From contig NZ_AULG01000014.1 of assembly GCF_000425165.1 (NCBI RefSeq), forward strand, positions 62,001 to 126,000: DNA of 64,000 bases. The letters are read 5' to 3'. Positions 52,542-61,001 of this stretch are shown piece by piece (positions within the stretch are counted from its first letter, which is position 1; every line of letters starts with the position of its first letter). The notes beneath the pieces were generated by a model. It had not been told where the DNA came from and did no database searches. It worked only from the letters and a program-made list of their open reading frames with translations. The DNA comes from Photobacterium halotolerans DSM 18316. Its GTDB lineage: Bacteria > Pseudomonadota > Gammaproteobacteria > Enterobacterales > Vibrionaceae. The position numbers and the translations under genes were made by a program.

Positions 52542-53708
52542 TCAGTCTTTGCGCAGATCGCTCACGCTTGAAATCGGCGTAGGAAAGCGGCTTACTACCC
52601 AGTAAGTGGACAGGATGAAAGTAGTGAGTGTCGCGGCTTGAATAAAGAGCATGCCCTGATCGGAAACCAGGCCGGCGGTTAAGGCAGAATAAGCCAGTAA
52701 GAGTGAAAACTCGCTGGCTTGGCTGAGCCGGGCAGACAGTTCCTGAGGCGCTTTTTCCTTGGCCAGCTTCAGTGCAACAATGAACCCTGCTGCTTTTACT
52801 GCCACCAGCAGTACCCCGAACAGGCCGCCCCACAGCAACACAGTCCCACCTTGTGTGATATCCATTTTTGCGCCCACCGCGAAGAAAAACAGAATCAGAA
52901 AAAACTCCCTCAAAGGTTTCAAGTGCAGGGAAATGGCTTGCGAAACCCGACTGATTGCAATGGACAGTCCGGCGACGAATGCCCCGATTTCATAGGATAA
53001 ACCCGTCAGGTGAGCTGTTTCCGCCCACAGCAGGCACCATGCCAGTGCGGTAACAAAGGTGTATTCCTGAATCACATCAAAACGACGAAACAGGGGGAGT
53101 ACCAGATAGCGGACGCCTAAATACGCCAGCAGGCAGAGCAACCCTAATTTCAGCAGAATGAGCACAAAGGCGCTGATCATGACATCAGGCTCACGCACAT
53201 TCAGAAACAGAATCACAATGATAGCCAGCATGTCCTGTATCAGTAACACACTGGTCATGACTTCCCCCACACGCTGATGGTGAAGGGTGGTGGTCGGGAT
53301 CAATTTCAGCCCTATGACGGTACTTGAGAACATCAGTGCGGCGGCTGCCACAAGCGAATCGCCAGGGGACAGACCGATCAGCAAGCTAAATCCCAGTGTC
53401 ACCAGAAAAAAGAGACAGCAGGTACCCAGTGTGATCAGGGCGCTTTCTTTAAAGAGACTCAGCAGCTTGAAAGGTTGCAGGTTCAGGCCCAGCAGAAACA
53501 GCAAGAGGATGACACCGAATTGGCCGAACTGAATGATTCTGTCGCTGTCATTCAGCAAGCCTAACCCACTCGGGCCAAGGGCAATGCCGGCAACTATGTA
53601 CGCCAGGATAATAGGCTGGCGGGCATACAGGAACATTGTGCCTATTAACGCTGAACTGACCACAATGATCCCGAGTTCGAAAATCATGGTTTGCAGTTCA
53701 TTTAACAT
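52542..53708 (-). CDS. CPA2-type monovalent cation:proton antiporter, membrane part only
   Basis: 388 residues with about twelve hydrophobic spans of the Na+/H+ exchanger (KefB/C-like) family: GIALGPSGLGLL, GVILLLFLLGLNLQP, LMFSSTVIGLKLIP and SVLLIQDMLAIIVIL. The C-terminal RCK/TrkA_N nucleotide-binding domain of KefB/KefC is missing, so it is a short membrane-only member. Ion specificity is unknown. An ATG at 53708 is chosen; the frame extends to 53729 with no better ribosome site. Confidence 0.85.
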   Translation of the reverse strand: MLNELQTMIFELGIIVVSSALIGTMFLYARQPIILAYIVAGIALGPSGLGLLNDSDRIIQFGQFGVILLLFLLGLNLQPFKLLSLFKESALITLGTCCLFFLVTLGFSLLIGLSPGDSLVAAAALMFSSTVIGLKLIPTTTLHHQRVGEVMTSVLLIQDMLAIIVILFLNVREPDVMISAFVLILLKLGLLCLLAYLGVRYLVLPLFRRFDVIQEYTFVTALAWCLLWAETAHLTGLSYEIGAFVAGLSIAISRVSQAISLHLKPLREFFLILFFFAVGAKMDITQGGTVLLWGGLFGVLLVAVKAAGFIVALKLAKEKAPQELSARLSQASEFSLLLAYSALTAGLVSDQGMLFIQAATLTTFILSTYWVVSRFPTPISSVSDLRKD

Positions 53709-53768
53709 ACAGCACCCATACGACGGCAATCAGGCTTGTTGATCCCTTAAAAGCATAGATGCTTTAGT

Positions 53769-53871
53769 GGGACAGACACTATTGCGACCGGCAAATCGGA
53801 TATTGCTTTAACGGGACAGACACTATTGTGACGGGCTAATCGGATGCCATATCGGGACAGACACTTATATG
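53769..53871 (+). repeat. Three tandem GGGACAGACACTATTG-type repeats
   Basis: Copies begin at 53769, 53813 and 53854 (spacings 44 and 41 bp). Beyond the motif the first two also share GAC-GG-AATCGGAT, so the unit is about 40 bp. The third copy (GGGACAGACACTTATATG) contains the stop codon of the adjacent minus-strand gene. Confidence 0.85.
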
Positions 53872-54443
53872 TGACGGACAAACCCGGCAAGAATACTCGC
53901 CAATCGATCTATTTTGCTATTGGAGAGCTGGCGATAATCAAAGTAGGGACAGATGACCAGCCTGTGCTCGCGGTTTATTGCGAATTCATTATCCAGCCAG
54001 ATAAGAGACACAGTCAGTTTCTCCTCGTGGATCAGTTTTTTGGCGTAGGTTCTTCCCATAATGATGTGGTAGCGAGGGGCGGTATCTGATGCATCAAGAA
54101 CGGGCGGATTGAATAACAGCGCTGTCTGGCTGGATTGCTGGAGTAGGAAATCATCTCTGTACGACTGCCAGCTCGGGGCGTTCGTTGAATGGGGGAACAA
54201 CTTGCTGTCGAGGGCATAAATCAGCTTAGCATAGACGTTGAACACTTTTCGCCAACCGTTGCCGCACGCCTGGCCGATCGCGTGTATTTCGCCTGAAGCA
54301 GCAGGCTGTAATTGATCCAGATATGCCATCCCGGGCATGTCTGGTCGGTTTTCGATATAAGCGGCTAAGGAAAAGTCGGGACACCCCAGTCCGATAAGGT
54401 GTTGCGTGGTATCTTCGGCGAAATTGTTTGTATTTTCAGGCAT
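53865..54443 (-). CDS. Unknown conserved protein (DUF6942-like)
   Basis: 192 residues, soluble, no signal peptide. Segments HAIGQACGNGWRKVFNVYAK, HIIMGRTYAKKL and DYRQLSNSKIDRLASILAGFV (in part) recall the DUF6942 family of marine gammaproteobacteria; that name is from memory. Function is unknown. The C-terminal FVRHI and stop codon are encoded by the neighbouring repeat, so the natural end may have been altered by repeat insertion. It is divergent from the His-rich exported gene. Confidence 0.65.
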   Translation of the reverse strand: MPENTNNFAEDTTQHLIGLGCPDFSLAAYIENRPDMPGMAYLDQLQPAASGEIHAIGQACGNGWRKVFNVYAKLIYALDSKLFPHSTNAPSWQSYRDDFLLQQSSQTALLFNPPVLDASDTAPRYHIIMGRTYAKKLIHEEKLTVSLIWLDNEFAINREHRLVICPYFDYRQLSNSKIDRLASILAGFVRHI

Positions 54444-54579
54444 CTGTGTCGATCTTCTTTGTATGCAGTATGTTGAGTGAATGTAAGTGCGATTTTACTT
54501 AAGGTTTACTTGCGGTTGACACTGCTTTACCAAGCTATATGTACGCTGTACACATATGCAGAAAAACAGGTAGTGTTAT

Positions 54580-54942
54580 ATGAAAACTCTATGGATTGGT
54601 ATCTTGTGCTTGTCTCTGATTGCACCAGCAACCAGCTTTGCTCATGGTGGCAGAGATCACGGTGGCAGAGACCATGGTTATGATCATGGTTATAAAAAAT
54701 ACTATAAGCATAAACATAAGCACAGACATCATCATCGTAAACCGGCCAGACATTATCACCATCATGAGGTTGTCGTTATTAAGGAGCGCCCACGCAGGGA
54801 GTATCGTAGGGAGTATCACAGAACCAATTTACCCGAATTGGTCACCTTTGCTGTGGTATCTGGCATTACCTATGCCATTATTGATAACGCATTTTATAAA
54901 AAATCTGGTGATAATTACGTTTATACCCCATATCGCCCTTAA
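54580..54942 (+). CDS. Histidine-rich exported protein
   Basis: 120 residues. Signal peptide at residues 1-21 (cleavage after SFA). The mature part opens with HGGRDHGGRDHGYDHG and continues HKHKHRHHHRK and HYHHHE, a dense metal-binding-like tract of about 45 residues. It ends in a hydrophobic stretch (VTFAVVSGITYAIIDNAFY) that may associate with the membrane. It resembles RcnB/ZinT-like metal-handling small proteins only in general style. Periplasmic binding of Ni, Zn or Cu is inferred; a terminator follows. Confidence 0.75.
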   Translation: MKTLWIGILCLSLIAPATSFAHGGRDHGGRDHGYDHGYKKYYKHKHKHRHHHRKPARHYHHHEVVVIKERPRREYRREYHRTNLPELVTFAVVSGITYAIIDNAFYKKSGDNYVYTPYRP

Positions 54943-55448
54943 GCTGCCACCAGACTGCTCCGTTTACTATCCTCCAGAGTCACATACCTTCTGTCAGAAA
55001 TGGCAGGAGGTTTTTTATACTCAACGGTTTCATTTCCTCTGTACACAACCAGAATATCAATATTTTTGGTGGGATACATATCACAAACGGTGTTTTATGC
55101 TGGTTTTTAGATGAGTTCACAGCGGTGCCGCCACTCAAGTATCAAAGCAGTAAGCTTTAAAATCAGATGGTTACGATTTTTCCTAGCAAAGAACACTGCT
55201 TTTCCGTGAAGCCAGATTGAAATACTAGATTGTTAGGCCAGTTATATTCACTTATGTGGTTAAATGCTCTTAATTTTATCTATTGTGTGAAGTTTATATC
55301 TGTTAGGTCTTGGCTTTGTCGAATTTTCCTTTACTCTACCTTGTAACTGAATTGTTAATCTCTTGTTTGTGGTTTGCTGCAAGCTGGAGATCGTCCGACA
55401 CAGTTGCGGACGGCTAGGGATAAGGCGCTGCTAAGAGGAGCTGATGCA
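54943..55448. other. Gene-free spacer before the 2OG-dioxygenase operon
   Basis: 506 bp with no convincing gene. It holds the intrinsic terminator at 54987-55016. The remainder is AT-rich; GGATAAGGCGCTGCTAAGAGGAG leads into the dioxygenase start. A promoter was not resolved. Confidence 0.45.
54987..55016 (+). terminator. Intrinsic terminator after the His-rich gene
   Basis: CCTTCTG (54987-54993) pairs with CAGGAGG (55004-55010), allowing one G-T pair, and is followed by TTTTTT (55011-55016). It ends the transcript of the His-rich exported protein. Confidence 0.7.
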
Positions 55449-56099
55449 ATGAATGTTTCACTGGATCGTACTTTTCAACTCACACAACTAAGCGGACAGG
55501 CTATCAATGATCTTTCCCCTTCGTTCAATCATTTACCTAAAACCGGGCACGCTGATGGCGAGTACCGTCTTCGTCGTTATTCCATTGTGAAAGCGACCGC
55601 CAATGGCGTGCAGCACATGCCGCCCAGAGCCTTTGTGCAATCTGACGACATTAACCACTTTCAGGGTAATGTCAGCCGCACTTTTGAGCCATTGGAAGAT
55701 AAGATACTCTTTAGTGCAGGGATGCGTGAAATGTGTGAAGTGTTCAAGCGTGCCAATGCCTTGTCAGATGAGCAGGAAATTGAAATTCATCAGATCCGTA
55801 TTGCCGCGCTGGAGGGTGAGACTCAAGTGGCACCTGAAGGGGTGCATCAGGATGGTTTTAATCACATTGCGGTGATTGGGATTGGGCGTGAAAACATCGA
55901 GGGCGGTGAGTTTCTGGTCTACAAGAATAAGAATCAGCTGCCTTTTCTGAGCATGGCGCTCGAGCAGGGTGAGGTCGCTATTCTGGCCGATGATCAGCTC
56001 TGGCATAATGCGCGTCCGATTAAGGCTGTGAAGAAAGATCAAAAAGGCTACATGGATCTCTTTGTTCTGACAGCCCGGGAGACCCAGTATGCAGTTTGA
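55449..56099 (+). CDS. 2-oxoglutarate/Fe(II) dioxygenase family protein (2OG-Fe_Oxy_2)
   Basis: A 216-residue cytosolic oxygenase of the small L-isoleucine-4-hydroxylase-like family. The iron facial triad is H133, D135 and H186 (VHQDGFNH and LWHNARP), with R189 as the likely 2-oxoglutarate anchor. Members hydroxylate free amino acids. AGGAG lies 8 bp before ATG 55449, a better start than the upstream TTG. The last 11 bp overlap the PLP-enzyme gene, so the two are co-expressed and probably act on one substrate. Confidence 0.88.
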   Translation: MNVSLDRTFQLTQLSGQAINDLSPSFNHLPKTGHADGEYRLRRYSIVKATANGVQHMPPRAFVQSDDINHFQGNVSRTFEPLEDKILFSAGMREMCEVFKRANALSDEQEIEIHQIRIAALEGETQVAPEGVHQDGFNHIAVIGIGRENIEGGEFLVYKNKNQLPFLSMALEQGEVAILADDQLWHNARPIKAVKKDQKGYMDLFVLTARETQYAV

Positions 56100-57339
56100 T
56101 GTCTCAAGTGTTCGACAGCAGTTCCCCGCACTGGCTCAACAGATCAATGATGCACCTGTGTATTTTTTTGACGGGCCGGGCGGAGCGCAGGTGCCCACCA
56201 GTGTTTTACAGGCAATGACGGATTATCTTGGCCGGTATAATGCCAACCTGGGCGGTTCGTTTTTCTCCAGCGAGGTGACGGTGTCACTCATGGCAAAGGC
56301 GCGTCATTCTGTTCAGGCCTTGCTCAATGCACCGTCGCCCGACAATATTGTCTTCGGTCCGAATATGACCTCGCTGACTTTTCAGTTCAGCCGTGCTATT
56401 TCACGCGACTGGAAGCAGGGTGACGAAGTGATTGTGACGTCCCTGGATCATTATTCTAACGTGTCCAGCTGGCAGCAAGCGGCGGATGACAAAGGAGTAC
56501 TGGTTCGTCAGATTCGGGTGAATGAAGCCGACTGCACACTGGACTATGAGCACTTTGAGTCTTTGCTAAATAACAAGACGCGGCTGGTGGCCGTCACTTA
56601 TGCGTCGAATACCACCGGCTCGCTGGTGGACGTGGCACGTATTGTTAAAGCCGCACACAGCGTCGGCGCGCAAGTCTATGTTGATGCCGTGCACTATGCT
56701 CCACACAATCTGGTGGATGTACAGGCACTGGGCTGTGATTTTCTGGCATGTTCGGCCTATAAATTCTTTGGCCCGCATGTGGGAATCGCTTATGTGGCAC
56801 CTCAGTGGCTGCAGACTCTGAAGCCGTATAAAGTTGAACCTGCTACCGATATCGGTCCGGGACGTTTTGAAACGGGAACCCAGAATTTTGAGGGTTTGGC
56901 GGGAGTAGTGGCTGCGATTGACTATCTGGCACAGTGGGGCGATCCGCAAGACAGCTTACGCGAGCGTCTGGCAGCCAGTTACTCTCAGTATCAGTCTCAT
57001 GAAGAAGCGCTGAGTCAGCACTTTTTGAACCGGGTCAGGAAATTCAGCAATGTGACTTTGCTGGGTATCGAGGATGATAAACGGCTCGCAGAACGCACTC
57101 CGACTTTTGCGATACGTATTGATAATGTACCGCCGTCGGATATAGCTTCTCATTTGGGTCAACAGAATATGTGCGTCTGGAACGGTCACTTTTATGCGTT
57201 AGGGCTGTGCCGGCAGTTAGGAGTGCTTGAAAGTGGCGGCGTCGTCCGAATTGGTTTCATGCATTACAATACTCAAGCAGAAATTGATCGACTCTTTGAA
57301 GCGTTAGCGCCGTTTCTGAATCCTGTTTTTGAGCAATAA
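56089..57339 (+). CDS. Cysteine-desulfurase-like PLP enzyme (aminotransferase class V)
   Basis: 416 residues, fold type I. The PLP lysine is K225 (SAYKFFGPHVG), with supporting residues H121 (LDHYSN), and D199 and H202 (VDAVHYAPH). It belongs to the cysteine-desulfurase-like SufS/CsdA-related branch. The catalytic Cys loop of true desulfurases is not obvious, so a lyase, racemase or transaminase role is possible. It overlaps the 2OG dioxygenase gene by 11 bp. A strong terminator follows. Confidence 0.87.
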   Translation: MQFDVSSVRQQFPALAQQINDAPVYFFDGPGGAQVPTSVLQAMTDYLGRYNANLGGSFFSSEVTVSLMAKARHSVQALLNAPSPDNIVFGPNMTSLTFQFSRAISRDWKQGDEVIVTSLDHYSNVSSWQQAADDKGVLVRQIRVNEADCTLDYEHFESLLNNKTRLVAVTYASNTTGSLVDVARIVKAAHSVGAQVYVDAVHYAPHNLVDVQALGCDFLACSAYKFFGPHVGIAYVAPQWLQTLKPYKVEPATDIGPGRFETGTQNFEGLAGVVAAIDYLAQWGDPQDSLRERLAASYSQYQSHEEALSQHFLNRVRKFSNVTLLGIEDDKRLAERTPTFAIRIDNVPPSDIASHLGQQNMCVWNGHFYALGLCRQLGVLESGGVVRIGFMHYNTQAEIDRLFEALAPFLNPVFEQ

Positions 57340-57405
57340 ATAACAATTATTACTGCTATTTGCAGAACACTGTCACAGGCTTAACTCATTAAGCCGATCG
57401 AATGA

Positions 57406-57432
57406 AAGCCCGCGTTATTTCGCGGGTTTTTT
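57406..57432. terminator. Bidirectional intrinsic terminator
   Basis: CCCGCG (57409-57414) and CGCGGG (57421-57426) pair around TTATTT and are followed by TTTTTT (57427-57432). It ends the PLP-enzyme gene on the plus strand and encodes the last residues and stop of the converging minus-strand gene. Confidence 0.8.
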
Positions 57433-57921
57433 CTTGTTGAGTACGCGGCATGCCATATCAGTATCGGGTTTTCTGTCTGGGGTGGCCTGACGCTGCTGGT
57501 TGAGATACACACCGGACAAAATCAATATCATTCCCGCGATGGGCCAGATCATATCTGAAAGTGACTGTCCCCTTAAGAACAGCAAAACCAGGGAAAGTGA
57601 CACACCCACCAGCATTTGCCCGCTGATCACCAGCAAGCTTGTTCGCATCGCTCCAATTCTTGGGAGCACAAGGCTACTAATCGCCACAAATAACACACCA
57701 ATGACTCCCCCAGCGTAAGCACTTAATGGGGCATTTTGTGGCAAAGAGGAAGAACTGTCATGAACAAGCAGTACTAATAGTGACAGAAAGATAAACCCTA
57801 TCAGGTGGTTCCAGTAAGATGAGAACATTGCTGTTCGGTCAAGACTTAATCGACCGTTCAAAACGCGGCTCAGGCTAATACAGATACCGTTGAGCACAGC
57901 AAGAAAAATGAACCAGGACAT
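57415..57921 (-). CDS. YdcZ-like (DUF606/DMT_YdcZ) membrane protein
   Basis: 168 residues, five hydrophobic spans: a half-size DMT transporter of the YdcZ type. A typical opening is MSWFIFLAVLNGICISLSRV. The C-terminal tail is polar. It follows a paralogous half-size gene 34 bp upstream, so the two probably form one heteromeric transporter. Substrate unknown. Confidence 0.83.
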   Translation of the reverse strand: MSWFIFLAVLNGICISLSRVLNGRLSLDRTAMFSSYWNHLIGFIFLSLLVLLVHDSSSSLPQNAPLSAYAGGVIGVLFVAISSLVLPRIGAMRTSLLVISGQMLVGVSLSLVLLFLRGQSLSDMIWPIAGMILILSGVYLNQQRQATPDRKPDTDMACRVLNKKKPAK

Positions 57922-57955
57922 GGCTTATCCTCATTAATCAGTAATATGGTAATAA

Positions 57956-58411
57956 TCAGCTTGGTGTGAAAATGATCAGCATGCTGCCCGAGAGAATGCA
58001 GCACACCACGGCTAAATCTTGTGAAGAAAATTTCCTTTTATTCGAGCCCATCAGTCCGAACACATCACTGAGCATCCCGAAAAGTGTCTGTCCCACCAGC
58101 ATAAAAGCCACAGAGCCCGACAGGCCCAACGGGCTATTCACCGTAGCCGCAGCCAGAATAACGGTCAATGCGCCGGGTATACCGCCCAGATAAGCCCACT
58201 TTGGAACAGGTTTGGTTGCCGGGCGTGTCGGTTTACTCCGAAGATGACAGACAAACAAGATAAAGCCAGCAAACGCGGCACCTATGCCATGTGCAACCCA
58301 GGAGGCCAAGATTGGAGAGCTGTAGGTGGCCAACTGGCTGTTGAGCATAATCATGAGTGACAACATAGCACCCGCAAAAAGCGCAAGCAGAGCAGGGGAT
58401 AATTTCAGCAT
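57956..58411 (-). CDS. YdcZ-like (DUF606/DMT_YdcZ) membrane protein, partner
   Basis: 151 residues, five hydrophobic spans: MLKLSPALLALFAGAMLSLM, then YLGGIPGALTVILAAATVNSP and SGSVAFMLVGQTLFGMLSDVF (in part). It is paired with the next minus-strand gene as a probable two-subunit small exporter. It is divergent from the LysR gene at 58517, which is the likely regulator. Confidence 0.83.
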   Translation of the reverse strand: MLKLSPALLALFAGAMLSLMIMLNSQLATYSSPILASWVAHGIGAAFAGFILFVCHLRSKPTRPATKPVPKWAYLGGIPGALTVILAAATVNSPLGLSGSVAFMLVGQTLFGMLSDVFGLMGSNKRKFSSQDLAVVCCILSGSMLIIFTPS

Positions 58412-58516
58412 GGGTAATCCAACTCATTGTGTAGTTTCTGAGATGGATTTTATATTGTGTCTTTGAGGGTTATAATTGGGTTAAATAGAAAAACACTGTT
58501 GAGATATAGTATACAA

Positions 58517-59434
58517 ATGCGTGATAACGATGCTTTCAGTGCCATCCCGGTTTTCGTCACTGTGGTGGAATGTGGCAGCTTTTCTGCAGCTGCCGAACGA
58601 CTGGGGATCACTAAATCTGCGGTCAGTAAACGCATCAATCACCTTGAAGCGAAACTGGGGACGCGTTTACTGAACAGGACAACGCGAAGCCTTAGCCTGA
58701 CCGATGCCGGTGAGCAGTACTTTGAATCTGCCAGAGCCGCTTATAGTCTTGCTCGTGAAGCTGAAGATAAGCTTGGTCAGTTACAGGGCAACCCCAGCGG
58801 GCTGCTAAAAGTGACTGTCCCGATGACGTTTGGGCGCCTGCACATCAGCCCGTTGATCCCTGAGTTTCTGCAACGATATCCCGATATCCGACTGGAGATG
58901 ACACTGGACGACAAAATGGTCGATCTGGTCGAAGGGGGTTATGATCTCTCCATTCGTATTGGTCATATACCTGAATCCAGCCTTATTGCGCGGCGGCTAG
59001 CGCCTTGCCGAAGTGTGCTTTGCGCTGCTCCGCACTATTTGGAAAAGCACGGTACTCCACAGTCACCAGCGGATTTGCAGAATCATAACTGCCTGTATTA
59101 TAGCTATTTTCGCGGTGGTGCTGAATGGCGATTTGACGGGCCTGCTGGTGTTGAGAGCATTCAGCCTAGGGGGAATTATCAGGCCAATAACAGTGAAGTG
59201 TTGCGAGATGCCCTGGTTGCTGGCTTGGGCATTTGTCAGATGCCGACTTTTATCGTGGGTCCGGATCTAGCCTCAGGTAAATTAGTTTCTGTTATGGCGG
59301 ATTATGTTTTGCCGCTGCATGCTGTCTACGCCATGTTTCCAGAACGTAAACATTTACCTGAGAAGGTAAGGGTGCTGATTGACTTTCTGGTGGAGAAGTT
59401 GGGAGGCGATAAGCCACGCTGGGATTATTTATAA
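58517..59434 (+). CDS. LysR-family regulator
   Basis: 305 residues: HTH at about residues 8-66 (SFSAAAERLGITKSAVSKRI) and a substrate-binding domain. It is of the CrgA/AaeR-like subgroup with NRTTRSLSLTDAGEQYFE. ATG 58517 is chosen over 58457 because it matches the family start. It is divergent from the YdcZ-like pair with a 105-bp gap. Its stop codon directly abuts the left repeat of the Y1-transposase element. Confidence 0.88.
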   Translation: MRDNDAFSAIPVFVTVVECGSFSAAAERLGITKSAVSKRINHLEAKLGTRLLNRTTRSLSLTDAGEQYFESARAAYSLAREAEDKLGQLQGNPSGLLKVTVPMTFGRLHISPLIPEFLQRYPDIRLEMTLDDKMVDLVEGGYDLSIRIGHIPESSLIARRLAPCRSVLCAAPHYLEKHGTPQSPADLQNHNCLYYSYFRGGAEWRFDGPAGVESIQPRGNYQANNSEVLRDALVAGLGICQMPTFIVGPDLASGKLVSVMADYVLPLHAVYAMFPERKHLPEKVRVLIDFLVEKLGGDKPRWDYL

Positions 59435-60983
59435 GAGGACAGGCACTTTTGCGTTTTGGGTAGCAGAAACCTAAATTGGACAGGCAAATTAGTGATCTAA
59501 CTGGTTGTGTATTAACAGAGGTAGTTATTCTGACTGATAGGGTTCGGACTGATAACAAAAGTGGGGGCTGATGCGCCGGGAAAGTTGAGGCTAGCCAGGA
59601 AAATTAGCAATACGGTAGAAGTGAGTAGTGATTTGAGATGCGTTGACCCGGTCTAAAGTCTTATGCTGAAGTTTTGCAACGATTGACCGACCAAGATTCA
59701 ATTGCTTGGTAATTGAGTGCCAGAAATTCGTTTCCGTCCTATTAATGGCAGGCAGGCTTTCATTGATGACTTTGCTCCTATCATGCTGCCTTTCTCAAAG
59801 TGCTTGTATGTGCGAAACCAAGGAGAGCAATCCAATCCTAATCGCTTAAGAATGGGTGGCGCATCGTGAGCGATCTGCCCCGTTTTTCCTTCATGAAATT
59901 GTCTGCCTATCCAGTCGAGAAGTTCCAGATAATCCGCCAGCTGATAGGGGATTCCTTCTTGCGTGTTGTTGTTTTGGCCAATAAAAGGATAGAGATAAGT
60001 AGCGCTGGTCTTGGGCTTGCGCAAGTTATCAAGACGGGATTTGACTGACGTGAAGTCTGATGTTTCCGGTGTTTCAGCTATGCTGGCACGGACGGGGTTT
60101 AAATCGACATACGCCATAGCAGCGGTCAGTGCTTTGTCGTCCAGCAGAGCCTGACTTTTGAATCGCCCCTCCCAGAAGTGTCCGCTACAGCCATCTTCTT
60201 TATTCGCTTCGGAAGCAATGAATTGATTGAGCAACCGCATAAACCAACTGATGCTGTAGAGACGCTGCCGCCAGGTCTGAATGATGGAACAGACTGCGCT
60301 GTATTCGGCCTTGGTGCAAACATCTCCCCGGAGATAACGTTGGATCAAGACGGGAGGATTGTGAAATGATAGCCAGCGATCAATGACGTCACTGTCAGTC
60401 AAAGAGTCAGCTTTGGCTTTGTTAATATGCAGCACAAGATGATAGTGATTACTCATAATGGCGTAAGCACAGAGATCGATGCAAAACACTTTTGCTAATG
60501 CAAACAGCCTGTCTTCGACCCAGCTACGGCGGTGCTCATAACTGACACCGGACTTTTCATCCTTTCCGCAGAGGAAAGCGCGGCGGACACATCGGGAAAT
60601 GCAGTGGTAATAGGCCGTAGCTTCAAGGCAAATTTGCTGGTGTCTGGCTGTTGTCATGGAAGCGTTCACAAATAAACAACTGGATATATGAACAGTATAT
60701 AAAGCCGGGCTGGATGAGAAGTCGGGTAGTGAAAAAATCGATGCGATGCACAGTGCGGTGTAATTGAGATAGCTGTAACTTTCAGGTAATCCGCAGAAGC
60801 AGTGTTGAAGTGCCTGTCCTTTTATGGGCTTTAAAGTAAAGTGGATCCAAGTAAAGTGTCTGTCCTTTTAGATCCCTTGCGAGCTTTAATCAGTGGAAGA
60901 AAGAGTGACAGCTTTTATGCCGCCACTCTTTGTTGATAATCAGCTCAGTGCTCTTTTCTCGCAAAAGTGCCTGTCCCGTTAAA
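59435..60983. mobile_element. REP-associated (Y1) transposase unit with flanking GGGACAG repeats
   Basis: The unit is delimited on the left by GAGGACAGGCACTTTTG (59435-59451, with a second partial copy at 59478) and on the right by inverted copies: AAGTGCCTGTCC (60808-60819), AAAGTGTCTGTCC (60853-60865) and CAAAAGTGCCTGTCCCGTTAA (60962-60982). The transposase gene is in the middle. It abuts the LysR stop on one side and lies 19 bp from the ureG stop on the other. The boundaries are inferred from the repeat positions. Confidence 0.65.
59698..60669 (-). CDS. REP-associated tyrosine transposase (Y1, HUH family)
   Basis: 323 residues. The HUH motif is H75-Y-H77 in SNHYHLVLHI, and LNPVRASIAETPE is the conserved block of Y1_Tnp/RAYT proteins. 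These enzymes cut and join single-stranded DNA at palindromic repeats through a catalytic tyrosine. The gene appears intact. Flanking copies of GGGACAGRCACTTTTG, also found elsewhere in the window, are its probable substrates. ATG at 60657 is an alternative start. Confidence 0.88.
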   Translation of the reverse strand: MNASMTTARHQQICLEATAYYHCISRCVRRAFLCGKDEKSGVSYEHRRSWVEDRLFALAKVFCIDLCAYAIMSNHYHLVLHINKAKADSLTDSDVIDRWLSFHNPPVLIQRYLRGDVCTKAEYSAVCSIIQTWRQRLYSISWFMRLLNQFIASEANKEDGCSGHFWEGRFKSQALLDDKALTAAMAYVDLNPVRASIAETPETSDFTSVKSRLDNLRKPKTSATYLYPFIGQNNNTQEGIPYQLADYLELLDWIGRQFHEGKTGQIAHDAPPILKRLGLDCSPWFRTYKHFEKGSMIGAKSSMKACLPLIGRKRISGTQLPSN

Positions 60984-61001
60984 AAGCTTCCCTGTCAGAG
61001 G
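60670..61001. other. Right flank of the Y1-transposase unit
   Basis: 332 bp without a gene. It contains three inverted copies of the dispersed motif (60808, 60853, 60962). Nothing else is recognised; the last copy ends 19 bp before the ureG stop. Confidence 0.5.

Noticed and set aside
53769-53871. CRISPR array
   Set aside because: The copies are few, the spacers are similar to each other rather than unique, and no cas gene is near; they match the dispersed Y1-linked repeat family.
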